From the NCBI RefSeq assembly GCF_037076555.1, contig NZ_AP029023.1, positions 1,116,001-1,180,000 of the forward strand: a stretch of 64,000 nucleotides of DNA. The letters run 5' to 3'. The translations under genes and the position numbers were made by a program. The notes below the pieces were generated by a model that saw only the letters and a list, made by a program, of their open reading frames with translations, was not told the DNA's origin and did no database searches. Positions 9,764-18,443 of this stretch are shown piece by piece. Origin of the DNA: Methylophilus sp. DW102 (lineage in GTDB: Bacteria; Pseudomonadota; Gammaproteobacteria; Burkholderiales; Methylophilaceae). Positions within the stretch are counted from its first letter, which is position 1. Every line of letters starts with the position of its first letter.

Positions 9764-12301
9764 TCAGGCACTTAAGCGCCACGCCTGTTGTGGCAGGGCG
9801 AGTGTTTCTTCTGGTGTTGCCTCCAGTTTGAACTGATTGACGGAGGCCACCAGGGTGTGCACCTGTTCCAGCATGCTTTCTGCGGCCGCGGCAGCTTCTT
9901 CTACCAAGGCGGCATTTTGCTGCGTGGTCTCGTCGATGGCGGTCATCGAGGCATAAATCTGCTGCATGCCGTCACTTTGCTGACCGGCTGCTTCGGAGAT
10001 AGCGCCTATGCTACTGGACACCTGTTGCACGGCCAGCACAATGTCCTGCATGGTGCGGCCGGCTTGCCCCACTTGTTTGGCACTGACATTAGTTTGGCTG
10101 ACCGAGGCGGCAATCAATTCCTTGATCTCTTTGGCTGAAGCGGCCGAGCGGGTGGCCAGGTTGCGCACTTCGCCTGCCACCACGGCAAAGCCACGGCCAG
10201 CTTCACCGGCACGCGCAGCTTCTACCGCGGCATTCAGCGCCAGGATGTTGGTCTGGAAGGCAATGCTGTCAATCACGCTGGTGATTTGGGCGATCTGGTC
10301 CGAGGTCTCATTGATGCCTTGCATGGTGGTCGACAGTGCTTTAAAGGCATCGCCGCCTTGCAAGGCCATCTGGTTGGCCTGACTGGCCTGCTGGCGGGCC
10401 TGACGTGCATGGTCGGCCGTTTGCTTGATATGGCTGGTCAGGGTTTCCAGACTGGCTGATGTTTCTTGCAGGGCATTGGCTTGCGTCTCGGTACGGCGTG
10501 ACAGGTCGTTATTACCTTTTTCAATTTCTGCGGCAGCCACCTGTATGGTTTCAGCCGCTTGCTTGACGGTTTCTATCGGCGCCACCATGCGTTGCAGAAT
10601 CTCTTGTGAGCCTTGCAAGGCCAGCCTGAAATCGCCAGCATGCGCCGTCACATCCACCAGGCTATACAGTTGGCCTTGCTGGGCTTCATCGGCAATCTGG
10701 CGCGTATCGGCTACCAGTCGCTTCACGGACAGGATGCAGGTGTTCAGGTTGTTGATCAGCACCTTGAAGTCCCCATGGTACTGGTTATGGATAGGGGCGG
10801 GCAGATCTCCCGCCGCAATGCGTTTCACGCAGTCTGCCGCCACATGCAGTGGCGAGACCACCGCGTCCAGGGTCTGGTTGATGCCCTGGATAATCTGACG
10901 GAAATCCCCGGCGTGTGCTTCAACGTCTACCCGTGTATCCAGTTTGCCCTGTTGTGCGTCCGAGGCCAGGTGATGAACATCGCTGATCAGCTGGTGAATC
11001 GCCTGTGCGCAGTGCTGCAGGCTGGTTTGCATCAGGTTAAAGTCACCGGCAAACTGGGTGTCAATCTGGGTCGGAATATTGCCTGCCGCCATTTGATCCA
11101 GATAATGCGCCGTGGTCTGCAAGGGCGTGACCACGGCATCCAGCGTCTGGTTAAAGCCGGCCACAATCTGCCTGAATTCACCCTGATGACGTGATTCATC
11201 CACGCGTTTGGAGAGTTGGCCCTGTTCCGCGGCGGCTGACAGCGTATGCACATCTTCCATCAGGCGTTTGAAGTTTTGGCGTACCTGCTCAATGCTCTGA
11301 TTGATATAGCTGCGTTGACCAGGGAAAGCCGCCAGTGGCTGGTTGAAATCCCCTTCGCCAAAGGCTGTGACCACCTGCAAAGACTGGCTCTGCGCCTCAA
11401 TATGCTCCTCGACCATCTGGTTAATGCCTGAAGTCAGTTGCTGATAGGCGCCCGCAAATTGGCTGCTGTCTATGCGGTAATCAATCATGCCGGCCCGGTG
11501 CTGGCTGGACATTTCATTCAGGGATTGCACGATGTTCTGAATATTGGCTTGCATGCGCTGCATTTCGTTTAACAGCCGGGCAGTTTCGTCGCTCCCTTGT
11601 GCCGCTGCCTGCACAATAAACTGACCATTGGCGATATGCTGCGACATGCTCAGTGCCTGATCGAGCGGTCTGGTGATGGAGTGGGTCATTTTCCAGGCGA
11701 TGAGCATGGCCATGACTATCGCCACCAGTAATGCGATTTCGATCTGCTTGTTCGCGCTGGCAATGGTGGATGCAAATTGCGCAGAAGCATCCGACACGCC
11801 TGCAGTATTCATATCCATCAGCAGCCTGAGGGAATGATTTAATGGCTTGTCCGCGCCTTTGACTGTCGCATCAATCTCAGTCACGCCCATGCCTTCGTTT
11901 TTGAGCGCTTCGCAGCGTTTCATGGCGTCACGATAAGTGGTCAGGGCAAGGGTGATATTGCCTAAAATCTCTTTTTCCTGGGCATTGAGCGCGCCGGTCG
12001 CGGCATAGGCTTGCATGGCTTGTTCAATATCGGTGAGGCCTTGCTCAAATTTGCGGGCTTCGCGGCCGCCTCTGAGGATGTAATTTTTAAAGTGATGTAC
12101 CGCATCTCCCAGGCCTTTGCTGGCGTTTTCGATCTGGGTTCGTTTGGTCAGCTGTACGGTTTCAAACTGTTGCCAGGTCTGGTGGATATGATTAAACCCG
12201 CGCCAGGCAATCACAAAAATAAAGGTGGTAAATAAAATCAGCAATCCATAACTTAAAAACAAACGGGTGCCGACATTGAGATGGGCGAGAGACTTTTTCA
12301 T
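9764..12301 (-). CDS. Methyl-accepting chemotaxis protein with serial HAMP-like units
   Basis: Chemoreceptor of 845 aa from the ATG at 12301, which is preceded by GAGGAA; the frame is open 13 codons further upstream. TM1 spans about residues 13-33, followed by a four-helix periplasmic ligand domain, TM2 (about 190-210) and a first HAMP. A long segment follows with a unit of about 90-95 aa repeated at least three times ([21 protein letters not shown] and variants, alternating with AAGNIP.. / AAGDLP..), i.e. a poly-HAMP relay. The signalling domain ends the protein; the conserved hairpin tip ([20 protein letters not shown]) lies near residues 670-700. The C-terminus QQAWRLSA is not the CheR-tethering pentapeptide. 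The ligand is unknown. It transmits to CheA/CheW; no other che genes are in the window. Confidence 0.95.
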   Translation of the reverse strand: MKKSLAHLNVGTRLFLSYGLLILFTTFIFVIAWRGFNHIHQTWQQFETVQLTKRTQIENASKGLGDAVHHFKNYILRGGREARKFEQGLTDIEQAMQAYAATGALNAQEKEILGNITLALTTYRDAMKRCEALKNEGMGVTEIDATVKGADKPLNHSLRLLMDMNTAGVSDASAQFASTIASANKQIEIALLVAIVMAMLIAWKMTHSITRPLDQALSMSQHIANGQFIVQAAAQGSDETARLLNEMQRMQANIQNIVQSLNEMSSQHRAGMIDYRIDSSQFAGAYQQLTSGINQMVEEHIEAQSQSLQVVTAFGEGDFNQPLAAFPGQRSYINQSIEQVRQNFKRLMEDVHTLSAAAEQGQLSKRVDESRHQGEFRQIVAGFNQTLDAVVTPLQTTAHYLDQMAAGNIPTQIDTQFAGDFNLMQTSLQHCAQAIHQLISDVHHLASDAQQGKLDTRVDVEAHAGDFRQIIQGINQTLDAVVSPLHVAADCVKRIAAGDLPAPIHNQYHGDFKVLINNLNTCILSVKRLVADTRQIADEAQQGQLYSLVDVTAHAGDFRLALQGSQEILQRMVAPIETVKQAAETIQVAAAEIEKGNNDLSRRTETQANALQETSASLETLTSHIKQTADHARQARQQASQANQMALQGGDAFKALSTTMQGINETSDQIAQITSVIDSIAFQTNILALNAAVEAARAGEAGRGFAVVAGEVRNLATRSAASAKEIKELIAASVSQTNVSAKQVGQAGRTMQDIVLAVQQVSSSIGAISEAAGQQSDGMQQIYASMTAIDETTQQNAALVEEAAAAAESMLEQVHTLVASVNQFKLEATPEETLALPQQAWRLSA

Positions 12302-12569
12302 GCAATTCCTCAGGGACAAACTTGAACAACGGCCAGTCATCAGGCTGGCGTGGGCGTGCAGATTGCAACGCTCAACCTATTTACGTAAAACAAGGCCTGA
12401 ACTAAAGCGTTTTCATCAAACTTTCACAAATGTTTCACAAAGGGAGGATGCAACAGGCGAATGGCTGCTTGGCGGGTACTAGACTCATGATGTTGTATGA
12501 TATGCTCGGCGAGCATGGGATTGCCTCTGAAGTCAGCGTGCGGGGCACAAAAAATGGATTTGGAATTGA

Positions 12570-13052
12570 ATGGCTGAACAAAAAAACTATATTACGCCCG
12601 AGGGCTATGCCGCCCTGGAGAAAGAGTTTCAATACCTGATTAAAGTCGACCGGCCAGAGGTGGTCCGCGTGGTGAGCTGGGCGGCAGGCAACGGTGACCG
12701 CAGCGAAAATGGGGATTACATCTACGGCAAACGACGCTTGCGGCAGATTGATTCGCGTATCCGCTTTTTAACCAAACGCATGGAAGCCGCCGAGATTGTT
12801 TACAGCCATACGCAAACCAATACTGAAAAAGTGTTTTTTGGCGCCTGGGTGACCTTGTTTAACCTTGGTGATGACAGCGAAAAAACCATACGCATCGTCG
12901 GCCAGGATGAGCTGGATCCTTCACAAGGCTATATTTCGTGGGTATCGCCGATGGCGAGAGCGCTGCTGGGCAAAAATCTGGGCGATACCGTACATGTGGT
13001 GACGCCAGGGGCCGACACCGAGTATGAAATTATTGATATCCGTTATGCCTGA
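12570..13052 (+). CDS. greB: Transcription elongation factor GreB
   Basis: Secondary-channel RNA polymerase factor of 160 aa that stimulates transcript cleavage in backtracked complexes. The N-terminal coiled coil carries the acidic tip GDRSENGDYIYGKRRLRQID, typical of GreB rather than GreA. The C-terminal FKBP-like domain has the usual end (ARALLGKNLGDTV). Length matches the family. It starts with MAEQKNYITPEGY, preceded by a GGA-containing RBS. A short perfect palindrome (12502-12516) lies in its upstream region. It is divergent from the chemoreceptor. Confidence 0.96.
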   Translation: MAEQKNYITPEGYAALEKEFQYLIKVDRPEVVRVVSWAAGNGDRSENGDYIYGKRRLRQIDSRIRFLTKRMEAAEIVYSHTQTNTEKVFFGAWVTLFNLGDDSEKTIRIVGQDELDPSQGYISWVSPMARALLGKNLGDTVHVVTPGADTEYEIIDIRYA

Positions 13053-13145
13053 TGGAAGCATCGCGCCGCTCCCGCTGCTGGCAGCGTCATGTAAAAGTAT
13101 CGACAAAGACTTGAACTAATCATCGCCAGGCCTTATCCTAAAGAC

Positions 13146-13556
13146 ATGCGTAAACGTCTCTGCTTGTTCCTGATTTGCTGGTTGCCATGCTTTGTCATGG
13201 CTGCCAACGTCATGTCATTGCAGATGACCTTGGCTGACCAGGCCTTCAATCTGGCCGCACATGCTGTGTCTTCGCATGACCGCTCTGCTCAAGTGCAATC
13301 GCAGGCCGAGGCCATGCCTTGCCACCATATGGCAGACGCGCATGAACATGCCATGCCTGAAGGGGATAGTGAAGTCGCGCCCGGTCATCAGTGCAGTGTC
13401 TGCGGTTTTTGCATGGTCAGCACCGGTGTGGCCGATCTGCAAGCTTTTCCAGCTGTTGTCTTCTTCGCACAGTCTCATGCTGCCCCCTTGTTTGAGGCAG
13501 ATCCTGTGCACTCACAAACTTACCCTCCCGCGATCAAGCCACCCATATTCGCTTAA
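13146..13556 (+). CDS. Secreted Cys/His-rich protein, DUF2946/CopL-like
   Basis: 136-aa protein with a signal peptide (residues 1-19, ending FVMAA). The mature part is rich in His and Cys: CHHMADAHEHAM followed by HQCSVCGFCM. This HxCxxCxxC arrangement resembles the DUF2946/CopL group of small periplasmic copper-responsive proteins; the assignment rests on pattern only. It is the first gene of a four-gene rightward cluster with an HMA protein and a MerT-like membrane protein, which supports a role in metal (copper or mercury) binding or sensing. Confidence 0.6.
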   Translation: MRKRLCLFLICWLPCFVMAANVMSLQMTLADQAFNLAAHAVSSHDRSAQVQSQAEAMPCHHMADAHEHAMPEGDSEVAPGHQCSVCGFCMVSTGVADLQAFPAVVFFAQSHAAPLFEADPVHSQTYPPAIKPPIFA

Positions 13557-13628
13557 CGCCCAGGACAAATCCGTCCGTACCTAGCGTTTTTGCACAATGC
13601 GTTTTTGCATTTTGAATATGGAGGCTAT

Positions 13629-14285
13629 ATGTTTAAGCAACGTTATGTTGCCTATGGCGCCTTCTTGCTCAGCCAGATTAGTTTGACCGCCCACGCGGCG
13701 GCGCTGATGGGGTTTGAGGACAGCGCCATGCTCATGACCGAGATCGGTCGCTACAACCAGGAATGGATGTTGAATTACTCGCCCACCTTTGGGCATGCCA
13801 TTGGCGTCGAGCAAATGCGCATGTCGGGGAAAGGCGAGCAAGCCACCACTATTTCCGGGATCAATTACACCGGCATCATCAAACGCTGGAACCTGCCGTC
13901 TGCCCAGGCCAATGTCTGGTTTAACGGCAGCGTCGGCGAGGCAAGCGGTCACTATGATGGCTTTGCCTATACGCCCAGCCTGCAATTTGATGTGGAGTCT
14001 ACCCGGCTGTATTTTCTCGCCAAGGCGCGCATGATCCGCGCCCCTCACATGAACTATGACACCGCCGCCGTGCAAGCTGGGTTTTCATTTTATGAAACCG
14101 GCTTTAACGAGACCCAGCCATGGTTTGTGATGGAGGTTAAAACCATGCGCAACAACGATCCGTCCGTGCAGGTGACGCCTGCACTAAGGCTCATCAACAA
14201 AAACTACTTTCTTGAGTTTGGGGTGACCAACCCCTGGCAAGGCGAGGGCTTTGCGCCGCGCCTGAATGCCATGTTTGTGTTTTAA
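13629..14285 (+). CDS. Exported protein of unknown function in metal cluster
   Basis: 218-aa protein from the ATG at 13629, chosen because GGAGG sits 6 nt upstream; the frame is open upstream to 13590. The signal peptide ends SLTAHA/AALMG. The mature chain is rich in alternating aromatic and hydrophobic strands (YFLAKARMIRAP, FYETGFNETQPWFVMEVK) and ends in Phe (NAMFVF), as in outer-membrane beta barrels. No family was recognised. Its position between a Cys/His-rich secreted protein and a periplasmic HMA protein suggests a metal-related envelope role; this is inference from context. Confidence 0.65.
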   Translation: MFKQRYVAYGAFLLSQISLTAHAAALMGFEDSAMLMTEIGRYNQEWMLNYSPTFGHAIGVEQMRMSGKGEQATTISGINYTGIIKRWNLPSAQANVWFNGSVGEASGHYDGFAYTPSLQFDVESTRLYFLAKARMIRAPHMNYDTAAVQAGFSFYETGFNETQPWFVMEVKTMRNNDPSVQVTPALRLINKNYFLEFGVTNPWQGEGFAPRLNAMFVF

Positions 14286-14320
14286 CCCTGATTGAATATT
14301 GAATAAAAGGAATCTGAATC

Positions 14321-14665
14321 ATGAAAAAATTACTGATTACATTAATGCTGTCTGCAATGACCCCTGCGGCTTTTGCCGTGACCACGATCAAGGCCGAAGT
14401 CAACGGCATGGTCTGCGCGTTTTGTGCCAAAGGCATCGAGAAAAAACTCAATGCCTTGCCACAGAAACAGGCCGCATTTGTTGACCTGAAAAGCCGGGTG
14501 GTTGCCTTGCAACTCAAAGATGGCCAGGAGGTCTCCGACGCGGCCTTTAGCAAAGTGATTGAAGATGCTGGCTATACGGTGGCCAAGCTGGCCCGGGTGA
14601 ACCAGACTGTTGAAGCGATTCAGGCAGAAGTGGTCAAGGCGGATCACCAGGCAGGTAGCAAATGA
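14321..14665 (+). CDS. Periplasmic heavy-metal-associated (HMA/MerP-like) protein
   Basis: 114 aa with a signal peptide (ends PAAFA/VTTI) and one HMA fold carrying the metal-binding motif GMVCAFCAKGIEKKL (CxxC), followed by the usual VDLKSRVVALQLKDGQEV and EDAGYTV strands. HMA proteins bind Cu(I) or Hg(II) through the two cysteines and hand the ion to a partner membrane protein. The stop overlaps the start of the next gene (ATGA), so the two are coupled. A 16-residue tail (EAIQAEVVKADHQAGS) is not part of the domain. Confidence 0.9.
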   Translation: MKKLLITLMLSAMTPAAFAVTTIKAEVNGMVCAFCAKGIEKKLNALPQKQAAFVDLKSRVVALQLKDGQEVSDAAFSKVIEDAGYTVAKLARVNQTVEAIQAEVVKADHQAGSK

Positions 14666-15057
14666 TGGCCGCTGAAATCAATCATTTGCAGGCGAGCAAG
14701 CGGTTGAATCTGTTGTCGCTATTCACCAGTGGCTCGACGCTGATTTGCTGTGCCTTGCCAGCCACGCTGGTGGCGATCGGCTCGGTGGCAACCCTGACCA
14801 GCCTGATCAGCCATTTTCCGCAACTGATCTGGATCAGCGAGCATAAGCCGCTGGTGTTTGGCCTGGCCGGCAGCATGTTGCTGCTGGCCGGCATCATGCA
14901 GTGGCGTGCGCGCAATTTGCCTTGCCCGGTGGATCCACAGTTAGCCAAGCTATGCCAGCAAACCCGGCGGCAAAGCCTGTGGATTTACGGGTTTTCTGTG
15001 GTCATCTTTTTGGTCGGCAGCTTCTTCGCTTTTATTGCCCCCTTATTGATCGCTTGA
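14662..15057 (+). CDS. Small inner-membrane protein, MerT/MerC-like metal transporter candidate
   Basis: 131 aa with about three membrane segments (residues 15-47, 62-83, 106-128). The first contains STLICCALPATLVAIGS, a paired-cysteine helix reminiscent of MerT/MerC, where vicinal cysteines receive metal from the periplasmic partner. It overlaps the HMA gene by 4 nt (start ATG 14662, or ATG 14665). The CPVDPQLAKLC loop adds two more cysteines. The likely role is metal uptake or exchange with the HMA protein; which metal cannot be told from the sequence. Confidence 0.7.
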   Translation: MMAAEINHLQASKRLNLLSLFTSGSTLICCALPATLVAIGSVATLTSLISHFPQLIWISEHKPLVFGLAGSMLLLAGIMQWRARNLPCPVDPQLAKLCQQTRRQSLWIYGFSVVIFLVGSFFAFIAPLLIA

Positions 15058-15092
15058 GTTGCATCCCCTGGTGTTGGATGAATCAGGGGGAG

Positions 15093-15124
15093 GACATTCA
15101 GCCGCGTTTATGCGGCTGAATGTC
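15093..15124. other. Perfect 13-bp hairpin without U-tract
   Basis: GACATTCAGCCGC and its exact complement flank a 6-nt loop. It follows the metal cluster by about 35 nt. No T-run follows on either strand, so a standard intrinsic terminator is not supported; it could be an mRNA 3'-end stabiliser or a processed terminator stem. Confidence 0.6.
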
Positions 15125-15252
15125 AATAAGCGGTTGAAAACAAATGCTTTTAATTCATTTGCACGTCATATTCCTGCGTATAATTCTGTTTCATTAAAGA
15201 AGTCCGTCTTTTTGACGATGACTTAATTAGAAAAACAATGCAGAGAGTTGCC

Positions 15253-15756
15253 ATGAATCCACCTATCATCATCGACATTGAAGCCTCTGGCTTTGGCGCT
15301 GGCAGTTATCCGGTCGAAATTGGCTATGTGGATAAAAGCGGGCAGACCTGGAGTGCGCAAGTACAGCCGCATGCGGACTGGCTGCACTGGGATGATGAAG
15401 CGGAAAAGCTACACCATCAATCCCGTCAGTCTCTGGAAACTTATGGCGCGACGGCACGCGAGATTGCCTTGCATTTGAATCATATGCTCAATGGCAAAAC
15501 GGTATATACCGATGGCTGGTATCAAGACTTTGTCTGGTTACACGGCTTGTATGAGGCCGCTGGCTTGAGCCCCAACTTCAAGCTTGAGGATTTGAGCCTG
15601 ACGCTCACGCTTGACCAGAAAGCCGTCTGGCATGAGACCAAGCAGCGCCTGCGTGAGCAAATGGCTTTGGAGCCCCATCGCGCGTCGACCGATGCCAAGC
15701 TGTTGCAATTGACCTGGCTGGAAACCGCTGAAATGACCACCGCCTCAGCGGCATAA
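15253..15756 (+). CDS. DEDD-family 3'-5' exonuclease
   Basis: 167-aa protein with the RNase H-like exonuclease motifs: ExoI IIDIEASGFG (Asp8, Glu10), ExoII TDGWYQDFVWL and ExoIII HRASTDAK (His followed four residues later by Asp). These are the four acidic residues and the general base of DnaQ/RNase T-type nucleases. No other domain is present. Substrate (DNA or RNA trimming) is not determinable. The ATG at 15253 with GAGAG upstream is preferred to one at 15238. A TATAAT at 15179-15184 may be its -10 box, but no well-spaced -35 is seen. Confidence 0.8.
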   Translation: MNPPIIIDIEASGFGAGSYPVEIGYVDKSGQTWSAQVQPHADWLHWDDEAEKLHHQSRQSLETYGATAREIALHLNHMLNGKTVYTDGWYQDFVWLHGLYEAAGLSPNFKLEDLSLTLTLDQKAVWHETKQRLREQMALEPHRASTDAKLLQLTWLETAEMTTASAA

Positions 15757-15841
15757 ACGCGCCAGGCTGCCGACCACTGGCAAGATCGGGTAGACTAGCG
15801 CTTCCTGAGTTTCAAGGGCATTCCCCCGTTTTATTCCTCCT

Positions 15842-16978
15842 ATGTGTGCGACTCATATACACCCTGTTGCGTCACTTTCCCAAGCTGTGTCTGGCGTCCG
15901 CTGGGATATTTTTTGCAAAGTGGTGGATAACTTTGGCGATATTGGCGTGTGCTGGCGCTTGGCCAGGCAATTGGCCGATGAGTACGATATTGCACTGCGC
16001 CTGTGGGTAGATGATCTTGCGTTGGCCGAACGTTTTGCGGGTGCTGGGCATGCCCGTATTGAGATACGGCACTGGAATGCAGACGCAGATTTTTCACCAG
16101 CGGCCGATGTCGTCATTGAAACCTTTGGCTGTGGTTTGCCAGAGACTTATCAGCAAGACATGTTGCAAGGCGCTGCCACTTGGGTCAATGTCGATCACTT
16201 ATCTGCAGAACCCTGGGTAGAGGGGTTTCATGCACAACCCTCACCACAAGCCAATGGTTTGATCCGTTATTTCTTTTACCCCGGGTTTACGCCGCAGACC
16301 GGTGGCCTGCTACGTGAGGCCAGCTTGCACGCATGGCAGGCGACGGCGCAGTGGTCAAGCTTTGAATTTGCTTCGCCGATAGCCGCATCCCCTTACACAC
16401 TGACGCTCTCCTTGTTTTGCTACGCGCATGCCCCGCTGGCCGCATTGGTGGCGTCGCTTGCGCAGTCTCTCCAGCCGGTGTTTGTGCTGGTGCCAGAAAC
16501 AGTCGCGCCTATGCTGGCCGATGTGCTAGGCAGCAGCCCGTTGCGGGTGGGTGAGCAGATCCAGCGCGAGCAGTGTACGTTTCTCGTTATTCCGTTTTTA
16601 TCGCAAGCGGATTACGACCGCCTGCTTTACCTGTGCGATGTGAATTTTGTCCGCGGGGAGGATAGCTGGATACGGGCATTGTGGGCAGGCAAACCCATGA
16701 TCTGGTTGCCGTATCAGCAAAGCCAAGAAACGCATCTGGTTAAACTCAATGCCTTTCTCGATCACTATCTGGCACTAGCCGAAGCCTCGGTTGCCGAAAC
16801 CGTGCGTGAAACCATGCTGGCCTGGGCACGCGGGCACTGGCGTCCTGACTTGTGGCAATCGCTGGTCACTGCATTGCCCGCGCTTGCCAGCCATGCGCAA
16901 GCGTTTAAAGCGCAACAATCACAGCAGCCAGATCTCGCCACCAACTTGGTGCGTTTTATTGAGAAAATCCGGCGTTAA
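15842..16978 (+). CDS. earP: EF-P arginine-32 rhamnosyltransferase EarP
   Basis: GT-B glycosyltransferase of 378 aa that transfers rhamnose from dTDP-L-rhamnose to Arg32 of elongation factor P. The N-terminus has the family signature WDIFCKVVDNFGDIGVCWRL, with catalytic Asp residues at about 29 and 33. The C-terminal half has the nucleotide-sugar site (FVRGEDSWIRALWAGKPMIW). The partner gene efp follows 198 bp downstream and encodes Arg32. The start codon is uncertain because no clear RBS precedes ATG 15842; the conserved domain begins at residue 20. Confidence 0.95.
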   Translation: MCATHIHPVASLSQAVSGVRWDIFCKVVDNFGDIGVCWRLARQLADEYDIALRLWVDDLALAERFAGAGHARIEIRHWNADADFSPAADVVIETFGCGLPETYQQDMLQGAATWVNVDHLSAEPWVEGFHAQPSPQANGLIRYFFYPGFTPQTGGLLREASLHAWQATAQWSSFEFASPIAASPYTLTLSLFCYAHAPLAALVASLAQSLQPVFVLVPETVAPMLADVLGSSPLRVGEQIQREQCTFLVIPFLSQADYDRLLYLCDVNFVRGEDSWIRALWAGKPMIWLPYQQSQETHLVKLNAFLDHYLALAEASVAETVRETMLAWARGHWRPDLWQSLVTALPALASHAQAFKAQQSQQPDLATNLVRFIEKIRR

Positions 16979-17107
16979 GTGAACGATCAGCATCAGGCGC
17001 GATGCGCTAACAATGCAGCAAGCAAGGCAGTCGATGAGATACGGCTTGCGCACGGGTCACGCGCAACACAGAAATTTGCAAGCGTGGTCACTTAATCCCT
17101 TGTTTTC

Positions 17108-17137
17108 TTGAGAAATGTCACGCATATCGGGTATAAT
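17108..17137 (+). promoter_or_regulatory. Sigma70-type promoter of efp
   Basis: TTGAGA (17108-17113), an 18-nt spacer and a perfect TATAAT (17132-17137) lie 39 nt before the efp ATG. A strong promoter fits the high expression expected for EF-P and separates efp from earP transcription. Confidence 0.75.
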
Positions 17138-17176
17138 CCGGCGTTTTAAAATCCCGCATACAAATTAAGGCTTATT

Positions 17177-17737
17177 ATGAAAATCGCTCAAGAACTCCGC
17201 GTTGGCAACGTAGTGATGATTGGCAACGACCCGATGGTGGTTGTAAAGACTGAATACAACAAATCCGGCCGTAACGCGGCTGTGGTGAAAATGAAAATGA
17301 AAAACTTGTTGACTGAAGCGCCTAGCGAAAACGTCTACAACGCACAGGACAAGTTTGATGTGATCGTGCTCGAAAAGAAAGAAGTGACTTACTCTTACTT
17401 TGCTGATCCTACCTACGTATTTATGGATGCTGAATACAACCAATACGATGTGGACGCTGAGTTTATGGAAGACGCGCTGCCATACCTCGAAGACGGCATG
17501 CCCTGTGAAGTGCGTTTCTACGAAGGCAAAGCGATTTCTATCGAACTGCCAACCACTGTGGTGCGTGAGATCACTTATACCGAGCCTGCAGTCAAAGGCG
17601 ATACTTCAGGTAAAGTCATGAAACCAGCAAAAATCGCTTCCGGTTTTGAAATTCCAGTGCCTTTGTTTGTGAACCAGGGCGACAAAATCGAGATCGATAC
17701 CCGCACAGGTGAATACCGCAACCGCGTGATGAAATAA
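17177..17737 (+). CDS. efp: Elongation factor P (arginine-type)
   Basis: 186-aa translation factor that rescues ribosomes stalled at polyproline stretches. It has three beta-barrel domains: KOW-like N-terminal domain, central OB and C-terminal OB ending [14 protein letters not shown]. The domain I loop reads NKSGRNAA with Arg at position 32, the residue glycosylated by EarP; lysine-type EF-Ps have Lys here. Length is normal. It has its own promoter and terminator. Confidence 0.98.
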   Translation: MKIAQELRVGNVVMIGNDPMVVVKTEYNKSGRNAAVVKMKMKNLLTEAPSENVYNAQDKFDVIVLEKKEVTYSYFADPTYVFMDAEYNQYDVDAEFMEDALPYLEDGMPCEVRFYEGKAISIELPTTVVREITYTEPAVKGDTSGKVMKPAKIASGFEIPVPLFVNQGDKIEIDTRTGEYRNRVMK

Positions 17738-17757
17738 TTCCTCTGCTTGCGATGACC

Positions 17758-17782
17758 AACCCCGGATTTTCCGGGGTTTTTT
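17758..17782 (+). terminator. Rho-independent terminator of efp
   Basis: A CCCCGG / CCGGGG stem with a 4-nt ATTT-type loop, followed by T6, lies 20 nt after the efp stop. Confidence 0.9.
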
Positions 17783-17940
17783 ATTGCCTGCCACTGGAGA
17801 TGACAGTGCGATGATGCCTGGTAGTGCGTCATTCTAGGAAATAATGCAACCGTTCAAGTGAATCATTCACTATCTGCGCTTAAAATTTTTCCATGACAAT
17901 CGCTGACAGCTTTACATCATTTCAATCTTGGGGGTGTGCA

Positions 17941-18429
17941 ATGCGTGATCAGCGAGTCAAAAAAACAAGCTTCTTCCTGTTGTCCGTGGTGTTGGGGGCG
18001 ACGCTGTTCAGCAGTTTGTCTGTCCATGCAGAAGGAGAGGGGAAAGCAGACCCCAGATCACTCAAGCATCCCCTGATCGGTTATTGGGAATCCAGATTGC
18101 CCGAGAGTGGTTGCCTCGAAACCTACTGGTTTAAAGAAGACGGCACAGCGGTTTTTACCAGCGGCGACGAGCAACTTGAAGCGCGTTATGACGTCACCCC
18201 GCAACCGGATGAACATGGTTTTTTCAAGTTGAATCATCGCGTGACCTTAAGTAACAAGGCCCTGGATTGCACCAAACAACATTCTGAAATCAATACCGAG
18301 CAAACCAGTTTTGTGCTGTTTAAACCTGATGGCAGCAGTTTTATTTCTTGTGATGACGATGATCCTTCGCTTGAAAGCTGTTTTGGCCCCATAGAGTTAA
18401 AAAATAACGCTGCCAGAAGCTTGCACTAA
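17941..18429 (+). CDS. Secreted protein of unknown function with four or more cysteines
   Basis: 162 aa from ATG 17941 (GGGGG upstream; the frame also opens at 17893). The signal peptide ends SLSVHA/EGEG. The mature region (GYWESRLPESGCLETYWFKEDGTAVF) resembles short lipocalin-like or META-type beta domains that describe a 'residual after treatment' fold, and has cysteines in SGCLET, ALDCTK, ISCDD and ESCFG, likely disulfide-bonded. No family was assigned. The next gene, a secreted protease, starts 14 nt downstream, so the two are probably co-expressed and may work together in the periplasm. Confidence 0.65.
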   Translation: MRDQRVKKTSFFLLSVVLGATLFSSLSVHAEGEGKADPRSLKHPLIGYWESRLPESGCLETYWFKEDGTAVFTSGDEQLEARYDVTPQPDEHGFFKLNHRVTLSNKALDCTKQHSEINTEQTSFVLFKPDGSSFISCDDDDPSLESCFGPIELKNNAARSLH

Positions 18430-18443
18430 GCGGTTTAATCCTG

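Noticed and set aside
12502..12516. ATGCTC-GGC-GAGCAT palindrome upstream of greB as an operator
   Set aside because: Six-base arms alone are too short to support a named regulator, and no second copy was seen.
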